From Streptomyces albiflavescens (GTDB lineage: Bacteria > Actinomycetota > Actinomycetes > Streptomycetales > Streptomycetaceae), in contig NZ_BMMM01000026.1 in NCBI RefSeq assembly GCF_014645835.1, forward strand, positions 82,575-146,574: a stretch of DNA of 64,000 nt, written 5' to 3'. Positions 1-8,665 of this stretch are shown here, one piece after another. The stretch's first letter is position 1. Every line of letters starts with the position of its first letter. The position numbers were made by a program, and so were the translations under genes. A model generated the notes under the pieces. It saw only the letters and a list, made by a program, of their open reading frames with translations. It made no database searches and had not been told where the DNA came from.

Positions 1-151
1 GCCCGTGCTCGATATAGATGAGTCCGCGGAAACTCAACCCGCTGCGCTCTGCGAGCTGCTCCAGGCTGTATCCGCGACCTTCCCTGAGACGTCGAATCTG
101 CATACCAAGGGACAGGAGTCGGGGATCTGGTGACGGTTCGCGTGGTGGCAC
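1..151 (-). CDS. XRE-family helix-turn-helix regulator, truncated by the window edge
   Basis: This frame is too short for a standard ORF list but reads as the N-terminus of a Cro/C1-type DNA-binding protein. Residues about 17-50 include the segment MQIRRLREGRGYSLEQLAER followed by SGLSFRGLIYIEHG, the classical five-helix HTH_3 pattern. The start I prefer is GTG at 151, which gives a 16-residue leader; a GGAGG lies about 20 bases upstream, which is far. ATG at 103 is the alternative. The gene runs off the left edge, so its C-terminus and function are unknown. It is transcribed away from the integrase and may be a regulator of the accessory region. Confidence 0.7.
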   Translation of the reverse strand, partial: MPPREPSPDPRLLSLGMQIRRLREGRGYSLEQLAERSGLSFRGLIYIEHG

Positions 152-338
152 ACAGCGACATCACCCGCGTAACTTCCTCCAGACCATGAACAGCTGTGCA
201 TGATCGGGCTTCGCGCTGGAAATCCTGCATGTGAGCACACGCGAATGATCGCGCGACTACGGCACCACTCGCCCATGCACCTCGCCCGACGTAAACGACC
301 AGACCCAGGTGTGACAGCAGGCCACTAGCTCACTAGCA

Positions 339-1622
339 ATGAACGAGAACATATGGCCAGACTCGTGTTGCCATTCGATCGATGGCACAAGTCATATCCA
401 AAACCCCACCGAGGTGACACACCCTGTTAGGTGCGGGACGAAGAACCGTCCCCTTTACCCGTCAGCGGACCACGGACGGGGGCTCCGCTGGCAGGCTCGC
501 TACGTCGATCACCTCAGGAAAGAGCAAAGAGAGTCGTTCGCTACCTGGCAGGAAGCCCTCGACCGGCTCGGCCAACTAGCGAACCAAGATGTGACCGCGA
601 CGGGCGCGAGCCAGTCGGCACGCGGTCCACGGGTCGCATTCTTCGGAGCGCAGATGATCGAGCGCAAGCGGAAGAAGCAAAAGAGACCCAGCACGATCAA
701 CACCTACGAGAGCCACCTCCACAACCACATTCTCCCGTTCGCGGGAAACCGCCTTCCAGCATCACTGCGGCGTCGCGATTCGATGGCCTTCATCGATCAT
801 CTGCTGGAGAAACCCAGCCTCAGATCAGCCCGCACGATCGTCCAGATTTTCAAGACGTGGCGCATTCTCATCCACTACATGATGGACGAAGACATTCCGC
901 TGCCCGCAAACATCGTGTCCCGCATCGAGCTTCCCGAAATCGACAACAGAAGAGTCTCCCTGACTCCCGCGGAGGTGACCGCAGCTGCCGTGGCCATGCG
1001 GGAGATCGAGCCGCGCTACGAGATCCTGGTCTGGCTCGGCGCATGCGCAGGACTACGTGCCGGCGAGGCCCTGGGCCTGACGCGGGCGTGCGTGGGCTGG
1101 CAGGAAGACCTGCTCTACATCCAAGAGCAACGTCAGCGCGGCAAGGCCGCACCGCTCAAAACGAAGGCCAGCTATGCGACCCTGCCTGTGGATCATTTCC
1201 TGATCGAGCAATTGGCGGCCCATGTGGCCAACTTCAGCGAGCCAGAACCGATCACCCGCGACGCGGCGCGCAAGCGTCGGGATCGGGGTCACGTAGAGCT
1301 ACTTGACGAAGGACTCATCGTGACGAACAGATACGGGAGGCCCGTGCAGAGCAGCGACTTCAACGAGAAGTGGCAACGGGTCGTCGCCCGGGCCGGTCTC
1401 CCTGAACACGCCCGTTTCCATGATCTCAAAAGCTTCTACACCACCACCCTCGGCGGCCCTGGCCAGCACGATCCGAAGACAGTCCAATCGCTCTCACGTC
1501 ACGCCCGGTTCACCGAAACCTGGGACACCTATGCCCGCCCGCCGAAGATTGCAGAAGGTCTGACGGTGACCGCTTTCGGCCAGGCATTCCACTCGATCCT
1601 GCAGCAACCCAAGGGATGTTGA
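339..1622 (+). CDS. Tyrosine-type recombinase/integrase
   Basis: Site-specific recombinase of the phage integrase family, 427 residues, which would excise or insert the element it belongs to. An arm-type N-terminal segment (YPSADHGRGLRWQARYV, from residue 40) is followed by a core-binding domain (about 85-195) and the catalytic domain (about 205-415). Visible catalytic residues are Arg240 (ACAGLRAGEAL), Lys in PLKTKAS (274-276), His361 in HDLK, Arg387-His388 and Tyr398. The usual HxxR box is HxxK here (Lys364), which I recall from some actinobacterial integrases. The first 35 residues look unconserved, so the true start may lie downstream of 339. No attachment site could be recognised next to it. 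Confidence 0.88.
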   Translation: MNENIWPDSCCHSIDGTSHIQNPTEVTHPVRCGTKNRPLYPSADHGRGLRWQARYVDHLRKEQRESFATWQEALDRLGQLANQDVTATGASQSARGPRVAFFGAQMIERKRKKQKRPSTINTYESHLHNHILPFAGNRLPASLRRRDSMAFIDHLLEKPSLRSARTIVQIFKTWRILIHYMMDEDIPLPANIVSRIELPEIDNRRVSLTPAEVTAAAVAMREIEPRYEILVWLGACAGLRAGEALGLTRACVGWQEDLLYIQEQRQRGKAAPLKTKASYATLPVDHFLIEQLAAHVANFSEPEPITRDAARKRRDRGHVELLDEGLIVTNRYGRPVQSSDFNEKWQRVVARAGLPEHARFHDLKSFYTTTLGGPGQHDPKTVQSLSRHARFTETWDTYARPPKIAEGLTVTAFGQAFHSILQQPKGC

Positions 1623-1806
1623 GTGCAGCGCGAGCATCTCGTTCGCCGCGTACCTGTGACCGAACGCTACGACTCTTCCGTCGCTGCCTGGGCGGGCGCA
1701 CGGCTGGGGCGGGCTGTGGTTCTTGAGCTACGCGGCGCATTACATCGATACGATCTGCCCATTGTTGCGGCCGATGTCGGCCGTGAGTCATCTGGGGGGA
1801 GCCGTC

Positions 1807-3426
1807 GTGTCCAACCATGTTCAGCCGGTCCAGCCCCGCGATCCGCGCCGGGTGGGTCCCTACCGCATCGTGGGGCGGCTGGGATCCGGCGGTATGGGCA
1901 CGGTGTACGCCGCTCTCACAGCTACTGGCGAGCGTGTCGCCGTCAAGGTCGTGCATCCAGCTCAGGCCGCAGACGATGAGTTCCGTGCTCGATTCCGGCG
2001 GGAAGTGCAGCTCTCCCAGCGCGTCACCGGGCCGTGCCTGGTTCCGGTCCGCGACGCCGACACCCAGGCTGCGACGCCCTGGCTCGTCACGCCCTATATC
2101 CCCGGCCTCACCCTCAACGAGCACGTGACGGCCAACGGCCCCTTGTCCGGAGGGCGTCTGTACGCGCTGGCCGCCGGCACCGCGGCCGCACTCGCCGCTG
2201 TACACGCGCAGGACGTCATCCACCGGGACGTGAAGCCGCAGAACATCATCTTGGCCCCCTCCGGACCACAGGTCCTGGACTTCGGCATTGCCCACGCCCT
2301 GGACGGCACTTCGGTCACCCGCACCGGAGTGATGACCGGCACGCCCGGCTGGATCAGTCCCGAGCACTACCGCACCGGCGCCGTCGGCTCCCCAGCCGAC
2401 GTGTTTGCCTGGGGAGCCCTCCTCGGCTACGCAGCCACTGGCCGCCTCCCCTTCGGCGGCGGCGCCGCTGATGCGGTGGCCTTCCGCGTAATGCAAGCCG
2501 AGCCAGACCTGGAGGGCGTACCGACCAGCCTGCGGCGCCTGGTGGAGAAGGCTCTATCCAAGGACCCGTCCGATAGGCCGAGTGCCGCTGAACTCGCGGG
2601 TGAGTGCACCGAGTTGCTCTCAGCCGAGGCGACCGCCGTTCTCACGTCTGACGACCAGCAGCCCACCCTGATATCCGACCTCGTCAGCGCGCACAGGGAC
2701 CTGACACCTGAAGCCGAACCCGCCTGGCCCACCCCGCCCAGGCACGGTAACCGCACACGCCTGTATCTGACGGTCGCCGTGGCCGCCGCCGTCCTCGGCA
2801 GTCTCGGCGGTGCCCTCGCGGCTGCCTCCCAATCATCAAACTCCGCCCACGGCCAGGCCCCCACATCGAGCAGTCACACGAACGCCGCCACTGCCACCGT
2901 CGCGGCCCAGCAGTCCACCTCCCAGGCAACGAGCCCTGCTACGGCCTCCCCCTCGGCGCCAGCGACGTCTCAAACCCCCCAGCGCGCTACCATCCCCTCC
3001 CCCGCCTACACCCGCAGCGACAACGCCCAGCCCAACGTGGACGAATGGGCCTCAGCCCGGCTCCCAGCCACCTCGGCCGAGAAGACTGCCGCACAGCACC
3101 TGATCACGGACGCAGCGCCAATCCTTCAGGGACAGCAATACATGGGCGACACCGTGACCGTGACCTTCAACCCCGCAGCCCAGACCATGTTCGTCACCTT
3201 CGGCCCCGGCATCTACCCGGAAGGACAGGACTACCGTGACGACACCGGATTCACTGACATCGTCCGCGGCCTGATGTTCGGCAGCTGCTCCGAAGCCCAG
3301 CAGAACTTCGGCAACGACACTGCCTGGCCCTACGGCCGTGCCGTCCTTGTCTACCGAGAGTCCATGGCCAGCCCCACCATCGTCGACTACCGCGAAGTCA
3401 CCCACATCGACAGCTGCCGCGTGTAG
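1807..3426 (+). CDS. Membrane-anchored PknB-type serine/threonine protein kinase
   Basis: Hanks-type kinase of 539 residues. The start is set at GTG 1807 because GGGGGGAG lies just upstream; an upstream TTG at 1723 has no such signal. The kinase domain covers about residues 18-275: glycine loop GSGGMG (26-31), ATP-binding Lys47 (VAVK), catalytic loop HRDVKPQN (Asp141), DFG (158-160) and GTPGWISPEH. All catalytic residues are present, so it should be active. A single transmembrane helix follows at about 318-340, then a Ser/Thr/Ala/Pro-rich linker and a roughly 150-residue extracytoplasmic domain of unknown fold, not PASTA repeats. The extracellular part may sense a ligand. Substrates are unknown; it is monocistronic here. 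Confidence 0.9.
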   Translation: MSNHVQPVQPRDPRRVGPYRIVGRLGSGGMGTVYAALTATGERVAVKVVHPAQAADDEFRARFRREVQLSQRVTGPCLVPVRDADTQAATPWLVTPYIPGLTLNEHVTANGPLSGGRLYALAAGTAAALAAVHAQDVIHRDVKPQNIILAPSGPQVLDFGIAHALDGTSVTRTGVMTGTPGWISPEHYRTGAVGSPADVFAWGALLGYAATGRLPFGGGAADAVAFRVMQAEPDLEGVPTSLRRLVEKALSKDPSDRPSAAELAGECTELLSAEATAVLTSDDQQPTLISDLVSAHRDLTPEAEPAWPTPPRHGNRTRLYLTVAVAAAVLGSLGGALAAASQSSNSAHGQAPTSSSHTNAATATVAAQQSTSQATSPATASPSAPATSQTPQRATIPSPAYTRSDNAQPNVDEWASARLPATSAEKTAAQHLITDAAPILQGQQYMGDTVTVTFNPAAQTMFVTFGPGIYPEGQDYRDDTGFTDIVRGLMFGSCSEAQQNFGNDTAWPYGRAVLVYRESMASPTIVDYREVTHIDSCRV

Positions 3427-3588
3427 CGCTCGATTCTCTTTACGACTCCTAACAAAAGTGGCGGGCTTGACCTGATGATTCGGAAGCCTCTTCTTGGTTG
3501 GCGTCGTTGACGGCTTGCGGCCAACAACCTTAAGTACGGCCCTTCACGGGCATCCGTCCGAGCCTGGCCCATGGTCGCCCCACTGCGT
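3427..3588. other. Intergenic stretch between convergent genes
   Basis: About 160 bases separate the kinase stop from the convergent gene at 3589. I see no gene, no clear terminator hairpin and no repeat in it. Confidence 0.4.
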
Positions 3589-4911
3589 TCAGCTCCAAGG
3601 CACCTTGGCAACGTCGCTTACCCAGCCCGCGATGCAGGTGAGGTCCCGGTAATTTCCGGTATATCCGAGCGAGTTGAGGATCAGCAACACGAGGTAGTGG
3701 CGAGCGAGAAGCCATGCATCTCGCGTCAGCCCGTCCAGTCCGTAGACCCGTTCCTGCGATTCTTGCGGGTGTACCAGCCGGTTCCTGACCCACGTGACGA
3801 CATCGGCCCCGTCGATGTCCTTGTTCTCCTTTGCCTTCACCTCGGCGGCGTGCTGCGCGGCTGCCGTCAACGGGCCAGAGTTGATGGCGACCGGAATCTG
3901 GGCGGCGCGCAGCACCGTGCGGAGCAGGTCGTGAGCTGGCCGCCGCTTGTACTCCCGCTCGGTCAGGGGGCCGCTCAAGACGAGGCTCTGCCACATGATG
4001 TGCTCCAAGCCGGCTGTCCCCATGATGATTCGGGGCTCGACGAAGTCTCGGCTCCGCAAGGCCGAGATCGCGTACATCATCTGGAATCGCAGGGGCGTGA
4101 GTTTGTCCGGGTCGAGGAAGGCGGCGATCGCCAGACGCAGGAAGTCGCCGAGCGATTCGTGATCTTGGTCGTACCACCAGCCATCGCTGTTCGAGCGTGC
4201 CGGGTCGCAGTGAGCGGCTCGCCACTGCTCCCAGACCACTCGACCGTCGCTGTCTTCTCCCACGGGCAGCATCGGGGCAGCCCAGCGACCGAGGGCAAAC
4301 GAGATCCCGACGTGCAGCGCCGTCAGCAACGGGTCGGCTTCGTCGGCCGTAAAGACGGAATCATCGGCGCGACGCACCTCCATGACGTGCGTCATCACGT
4401 ACACGTCGGTCTTGTGGAGTTCCTGCCAGACCTGCTGGTGGTCAGGACGAACGTCGAGCGTGATCTTCCATCCATTGGCTTCGAGCGACCATCGGCCCGA
4501 CCATTCATGCTTGCCGCGCGGCGTCTCCTCTACCAGTCCCAACGGTCCATGCCAGTTGGGCAGGTTGAACCAATGAACGAGGATTCGGCTCAAGGGAGCA
4601 TCGGAGTTCCCGAAGACGGCTCCGTTCGACCAACCACCATCGACGTTCCGGGGGAACCCAGGCAGGGTCATGTCGCCCATGGGACGACGAAGCGTCAGGG
4701 GAACCTGGTTTCGGTTGGCGAAGCCCGGCGTCGCGCCACCGCCAACCTCCCACTCAAGGTTGAACCCGTTTGAGCAGGTCAGCTCGACGCGGCCAGGGAC
4801 ATCATCTGTGCCGAGCCCACCCATCGGGCCGTCGTGCAGGAGGATGGGCCGGCCCGGTTTGTTGTACGGGTAGACCGGCGTGAGCGGTGGACTTGCTGGA
4901 GGCGTGTTCAT
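3589..4911 (-). CDS. Unknown protein with C-terminal HEPN-type RNxxxH motif
   Basis: A 440-residue protein that I do not recognise by name. The start is put at ATG 4911, six bases after the upstream gene's stop; a TTG at 4920 would overlap that stop. The N-terminal two thirds look like a mixed alpha/beta domain rich in Trp and Gly. The C-terminal part is helical and carries WVRNRLVHPQ (RNRLVH at about 376-381), then a helix LLARHYLVLLILNSLGY and a final VPW. RNxxxH is the active-site signature of HEPN RNases, and similar C-termini occur in HEPN proteins of ApeA type as I remember them. Cotranscription with another RNxxxH protein suggests a joint role, possibly RNA cleavage in defence or abortive infection. 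That is inference. Confidence 0.55.
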   Translation of the reverse strand: MNTPPASPPLTPVYPYNKPGRPILLHDGPMGGLGTDDVPGRVELTCSNGFNLEWEVGGGATPGFANRNQVPLTLRRPMGDMTLPGFPRNVDGGWSNGAVFGNSDAPLSRILVHWFNLPNWHGPLGLVEETPRGKHEWSGRWSLEANGWKITLDVRPDHQQVWQELHKTDVYVMTHVMEVRRADDSVFTADEADPLLTALHVGISFALGRWAAPMLPVGEDSDGRVVWEQWRAAHCDPARSNSDGWWYDQDHESLGDFLRLAIAAFLDPDKLTPLRFQMMYAISALRSRDFVEPRIIMGTAGLEHIMWQSLVLSGPLTEREYKRRPAHDLLRTVLRAAQIPVAINSGPLTAAAQHAAEVKAKENKDIDGADVVTWVRNRLVHPQESQERVYGLDGLTRDAWLLARHYLVLLILNSLGYTGNYRDLTCIAGWVSDVAKVPWS

Positions 4912-4916
4912 CGTGG

Positions 4917-5597
4917 TCAAGCGGTTCCACTCGCTGACGGAGATGAGTTGTCCAGGATCGCGGCCTCGTCGTATCGCCAGCAGTCGTGCTCTAGACCGTC
5001 GGCCGGCTGAGATGTCATGAGGTGCTCTTGGGTGTCGCGCACATACACCGGCTGTCGGTTTCCCTTGACCACGGTGAATAGCGGATGGATCTCAGCTGCG
5101 GCCAGGTTGGCCGACAGAGATGGATCCTCCCACATCGTGTTCAACACGTAGGCCAAGTGCCGGAGCAGCAGTTGAGTCGAGTCAGGGGTGAAGGCCACGG
5201 TACGCGCGAGCTGCGCTGCGCCATGCCCTGCAAAGTTCCTCAGCTTCGCGTACTGCGCTGCGGAGTGCGGCAAGGGCCTGGCCTGCGGATCAGCGTGACC
5301 CTCCAGGTACCTCACACCCGTCCGAAGGACTTCGGTGCTGCCGTCTGTTCCACGCTTGCCGCTGACGATCCGGCCGAGTAGTTCGGTGGCATCGAGGGCG
5401 AGGAAGAGCGACCCTAGGTGGTAGTTGTGCTCGAAGTTGAGCCCAGAGGCCTGCATGAACTCGCGCATGACACCGCAGACGTACGAGGCCTTGCACACGT
5501 ATGGGTCGAGCCCGGCGATCTGTGCGGCATCGTCCCACCGCGGTGTGTCGTGGGTGAGCTGGACAGCGTGCTGAGCAAGGAGGGGACGGTAGTCCAT
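4917..5597 (-). CDS. Unknown helical protein with RNxxxH motif
   Basis: A protein of 226 residues if it starts at ATG 5597; GTG 5645 would add 16. Neither start has a well-placed ribosome binding site. It is predicted mostly helical, with YAKLRNFAGHGAAQ (RNFAGH at about 120-125), again fitting the HEPN RNxxxH signature. The upstream part (residues 30-100) has several conserved-looking helices, for example LGSLFLALDATELLGRIV. It is the first gene of a two-gene operon with the 440-residue RNxxxH protein. I do not know its function; the pairing is compatible with a HEPN effector/partner module but could be coincidental. Confidence 0.5.
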   Translation of the reverse strand: MDYRPLLAQHAVQLTHDTPRWDDAAQIAGLDPYVCKASYVCGVMREFMQASGLNFEHNYHLGSLFLALDATELLGRIVSGKRGTDGSTEVLRTGVRYLEGHADPQARPLPHSAAQYAKLRNFAGHGAAQLARTVAFTPDSTQLLLRHLAYVLNTMWEDPSLSANLAAAEIHPLFTVVKGNRQPVYVRDTQEHLMTSQPADGLEHDCWRYDEAAILDNSSPSASGTA

Positions 5598-6067
5598 GAC
5601 TCCATGGTCCGGCCGAGTTTGGGCTTGGGCAACCTCTTCACCCACTGAGCGGCGTCAAAACCCGATCACTACCAAGCGCCAGCAGGTGGGTCACGTCGGA
5701 GCAATGCTGGGCGTGATCCATCCCTGCCACCTGCCTCGCCGCCAGCCAGGCGGCCTTGACACCACGCCCGGCTGCCGACAGGTGTCAACTGCCCCACACC
5801 GCTGCTGGCCGGCACTGAAGCTTTGCCGCTTTTCGGATTCGGCTGCGGGCAAATGCTGTCTGCAGAAATCTTCGGGACAGATCAGCTCAGCCCCTGTCAC
5901 GCTTAGCCATGGCGACGGCATGGAGTTCATGGAGTTGGGACTGGCGCAGACTGGACTGCCTCGCCGGTTGCGGCGAGCTCGTCAAGCGCGCCCGCGGCTC
6001 ATGGGTGGAGATCGGCGGCACGCGCTCTGGGAGCTGGTTGATCGGAACACGCGTCGACGTAGGACGC
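5598..6067. other. Intergenic region between divergent genes, no gene recognised
   Basis: About 470 bases separate the divergently read RNxxxH gene and HNH-like gene. An open frame continues upstream of 6068 to 5909, but its residues (Trp- and Arg-rich, no homology I recognise) do not look coding. Promoters for both directions should be here. I see no tRNA, riboswitch or clear inverted repeat. Confidence 0.4.
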
Positions 6068-7036
6068 ATGTTCTCGGATCCCCTTCCACCACCGAATGAC
6101 GAACCGCTCTATATGTTGGGGGCAGCTCACCGCGCTTGCCTCGGAACGGCTGTCCAACTCCTCCGCGCGGGCAGAGCCCAACTGGCCGACATCCTGACCA
6201 CGATGGATATCGACACGAGTCTCGAAGGCCAGGCCCACACGAACTGGATGGCCCCTCCACCAGGCCGTTGCCCCTTCTGCCAGGACCCACACGCCCAGCC
6301 CACCGACGAGGACATCTACCCCAAGTGGCTCGTGCGCGAGATGGAGCGCCACGGCGTACGGAGCTCGGATCCCCATCGGCGGCGTATCAACTGGCCGACA
6401 ACACCTGTCTGCCAGCACTGCAACAACACATGGATGTCAACGCTGGAGAACGACGTCAAGGACATCCTTGTCCCGATGTTCTTCCACGTGAGATCGCTGG
6501 ACGAGCACACCCAAGGCCGACTCGCCCTGTGGGCCGCCAAGATGGCCATCCTCTTCGATGCGATAGGCAGCAACATCGTTCCTCACGGCGCCGGGCAGGG
6601 CTTGGAGATCTTCCGCCAACCTCATCACGGGATGCGGGTCTGGATCGCCGCCTACCACGACGTGAACCCGCTGACTGTGGTGTCGCGCCCGATCTACATG
6701 CCAGGGAACGATTCAAGTGACGGCTTCCTCGGCCTGTGCGTCACCTTCTCGGTGGTCAAGGTTGCGTTCCAGGTGCTTATCCCTTTCCACGAAGGGGACC
6801 TCGCTCCCCTAGAGGACTTTCACGGTTCTGCCGTGCCGATTTGGCCACCGGTCAATCCCATACTCGACTGGCCACCGCGATACCGGTTCGACGCCACCTC
6901 CATCCAGGCACTCGCCGCGAGGATCAACGACAACCGCGAGAACCTGACGATCGAGGTAGACCTCGACGCAGCACAACGCGTGAGGCAAGCACCCCCCGAA
7001 AGCGGATCCACCAGCGAGTCACAGCGGACGGAATGA
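6068..7036 (+). CDS. HNH-endonuclease-like protein with substituted motif residue
   Basis: Protein of 322 residues from ATG 6068; an earlier ATG at 5909 keeps the frame but adds non-conserved sequence. Residues 68-71 (CPFC) and 115-118 (CQHC, followed by NNTWMSTLENDVKDIL) form the two zinc knuckles of an HNH fold. The segment between them, TDEDIYPKWL (79-88), matches the family pattern E-H-I-x-P-K-W-L except that Asp replaces the first His of the ββα-metal motif. The rest is a helical/β region without motifs I know. Families of this shape are usually small 'HNH endonuclease' proteins of mobile or defence regions. If the His is really absent, nuclease activity is doubtful and it may be a zinc-binding structural or RNA-binding protein. 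Confidence 0.55.
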   Translation: MFSDPLPPPNDEPLYMLGAAHRACLGTAVQLLRAGRAQLADILTTMDIDTSLEGQAHTNWMAPPPGRCPFCQDPHAQPTDEDIYPKWLVREMERHGVRSSDPHRRRINWPTTPVCQHCNNTWMSTLENDVKDILVPMFFHVRSLDEHTQGRLALWAAKMAILFDAIGSNIVPHGAGQGLEIFRQPHHGMRVWIAAYHDVNPLTVVSRPIYMPGNDSSDGFLGLCVTFSVVKVAFQVLIPFHEGDLAPLEDFHGSAVPIWPPVNPILDWPPRYRFDATSIQALAARINDNRENLTIEVDLDAAQRVRQAPPESGSTSESQRTE

Positions 7037-7310
7037 CCTGCGCCCAGTCCCGCCAGCAGGGAGACACACCGGACGATACTTTCGAAGACGTCCGAAGCGT
7101 CCCAACTCGCTGGCCACTGGCTTGGGGCCGCATCCTGCACCCGACAGGTGCCCCATATGCCCCGCACACCCCATATCAGTAGGACAGGATGGACGATACG
7201 AGCCATCTCCGCGCCGTCACCCACCCACACAGCCTGGATTCGACCCAGATTCGCCCCGGTCAGTTTGTTCAACGAGCAAACATGCGCCTTGACCTGCGGA
7301 AATACGGAGC
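7037..7310. other. Intergenic region left of rnpB
   Basis: About 270 bases without a convincing gene. It holds two nearby copies of CCCCATATG/CCCCATATC at about 7152-7178 and a small hairpin at 7263-7281. It marks the change from accessory-type DNA on the left to core-type DNA on the right. Confidence 0.4.
7263..7281 (-). terminator. Hairpin downstream of rnpB
   Basis: Eight-base-pair stem (GTTTGTTC / GAGCAAAC, one G-T pair) with a 3-base loop, about 30 bases past the 3' end of rnpB on its strand. There is no T-run, so termination is only a suggestion. Confidence 0.3.
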
Positions 7311-7724
7311 GGCAGACGAGTCGGGCTGTACGCCGGGTTCTGTCGCCCGGTCGCCTCGCGGCGGCCGGGGAGACGGCCATCCATCTAGGACCGGCGTTGC
7401 CGTCGGCCTCGTGCGGTCTACCCGCGGACTCGGGCGGGCAGCCCTCGAACGTCCGCGCAGAGCCGCCTTTTACAGCGGCTCCTCTTGACCTTGCTCCGGG
7501 TGGGGTTTACCTAGCCGCCTGAGTCACCTCAGGCGCTGGTGGTCTCTTACACCACCGTTTCACCCTTACCGAGGGCCGAAGCTCCCGGCGGTTTGCTTTC
7601 TGTGGCACTGTCCCGCGGGTTACCCCGGGTGGCCGTTAGCCACCACCCTGCCCTGTGGAGCCCGGACGTTCCTCGGGGAGGTCCACAAGAACCTCCACGC
7701 GGCCGTCCGCCCGGCTCGTCTGCC
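7311..7724 (-). ncRNA. rnpB: RNase P RNA (class A)
   Basis: Catalytic RNA that matures tRNA 5' ends. Read on the minus strand it contains the universal 5' core GAGGAACGTCCGGGCTCC, AGGGTGGTGGCTAACGGC, GGTAAGGGTGAAACGGTGG, the GTAAACCCCAC segment, TAGATGGATGGCC and the 3' core ACAGAACCCGGCGTACAGC. The ends are set by the perfect P1 helix: GGCAGACGAG at 7724-7715 pairs with CTCGTCTGCC at 7320-7311, giving about 414 nucleotides, normal for Streptomyces. A TACCAT box at 7739-7734 lies about 10 bases before the inferred 5' end and could be its -10. The upstream EamA gene reads into its 5' portion. Confidence 0.95.
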
Positions 7725-8616
7725 GTGTCGACCATGGTACCGGGCGGGCGGGGCGCCGAGGACCGGCAGTCGCCGTGGCCAGGACCGAGCCCGCCAGGAT
7801 GAGGGTGAAGGCTGCGAGGGTGCCGGGGGTCAGGGTTTCGTTGAGGAAGACGGCTCCCGCCGCCACCGCTACCGCCGGGTTGACGTACGTGATCACCGTC
7901 GCCCTCGTGGGGCCCGCCTCCTTGATCAGTTCCAGGAAGGCCACGAAGGCGACCGCGGTGCAGATGACGCCCAGGCCGGCAAGGGCGGACAGGACCTCGG
8001 CGGACGGCACCTCCGCAGGCCAGGTGGCCGCCGCCGCGGGGGCGTAGACCAGCGCCGCCAGGGCCAGGCACGGGGCCGTGAGGTGGAGCGACGGTACGTC
8101 CTTGAGGTGGCGGGCGGCTATCACGGGTGCCGTCGCGTAGCCGACGACCGTCAGCAGTACCTCGGCCAGCGAGCGGGCGTCGCCGCCGGTCAGGTGCGGG
8201 ACGGTGAGGACCGCGACGCCGGACAGGCCCAGGGCCAGGCCTGTCATGCGGCGGGCGCCGAGTCGTTCCGTGTCGCCGAAGAGGCGGGCCGCGGCGACAC
8301 CGACGATCGGCACGCCCGCGATCAGCAGGCCCGCGGTGGAGCTGGAAAGGTGGCGTTCGGCGTCCGTGAGAGTCCACCAGGGGACCATGATCTCGATGCA
8401 CGCGAAGGCCAGCATCGGGCGCCAGTGGGTTCGTACGGTTCGGGTCAGGCCGCCCTGGCGTATCGCGAACGGGAGCAGCAGCGCGGCGCCTACCGCGCAG
8501 CGTGTGAACACCACCATGGACGGGGACACGCCATCCACCGCCACCTTGATCATCAGGTAGGGGATGCCCCAGACCACTCCCATCAGGGAGAACAGGAACC
8601 AGCCACGTGCAGTCAT
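7636..8616 (-). CDS. EamA/DMT-family membrane transporter
   Basis: Drug/metabolite transporter superfamily protein of 326 residues with ten predicted transmembrane helices in two EamA repeats (about 1-135 and 145-285). Members export amino acids, metabolites or drugs by proton exchange; the substrate cannot be told. The start is ATG 8616 (MTARGWFLFSLMGVVWG). The last roughly 30 residues (after ATAGPRRPARPVPW) are hydrophilic and are encoded by the first 89 bases of the rnpB sequence on the same strand, so the stop codon lies inside the RNase P RNA gene. That tail is not typical of the family. The AraC regulator gene lies 49 bases upstream on the same strand. Confidence 0.85.
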   Translation of the reverse strand: MTARGWFLFSLMGVVWGIPYLMIKVAVDGVSPSMVVFTRCAVGAALLLPFAIRQGGLTRTVRTHWRPMLAFACIEIMVPWWTLTDAERHLSSSTAGLLIAGVPIVGVAAARLFGDTERLGARRMTGLALGLSGVAVLTVPHLTGGDARSLAEVLLTVVGYATAPVIAARHLKDVPSLHLTAPCLALAALVYAPAAAATWPAEVPSAEVLSALAGLGVICTAVAFVAFLELIKEAGPTRATVITYVNPAVAVAAGAVFLNETLTPGTLAAFTLILAGSVLATATAGPRRPARPVPWSTRQTSRADGRVEVLVDLPEERPGSTGQGGG

Positions 8617-8665
8617 GCGGGCAGTTTCGGCCGCCTCGACGTGCGGCGTCTTGAACGCTGTTGCG

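Noticed and set aside
7547..8401. 284-residue frame on the minus strand over rnpB and the EamA gene
   Set aside because: It is an out-of-frame shadow rich in Arg, Pro and Gly; EamA helices are in the other frame, and the 7547-7724 part is RNase P RNA.
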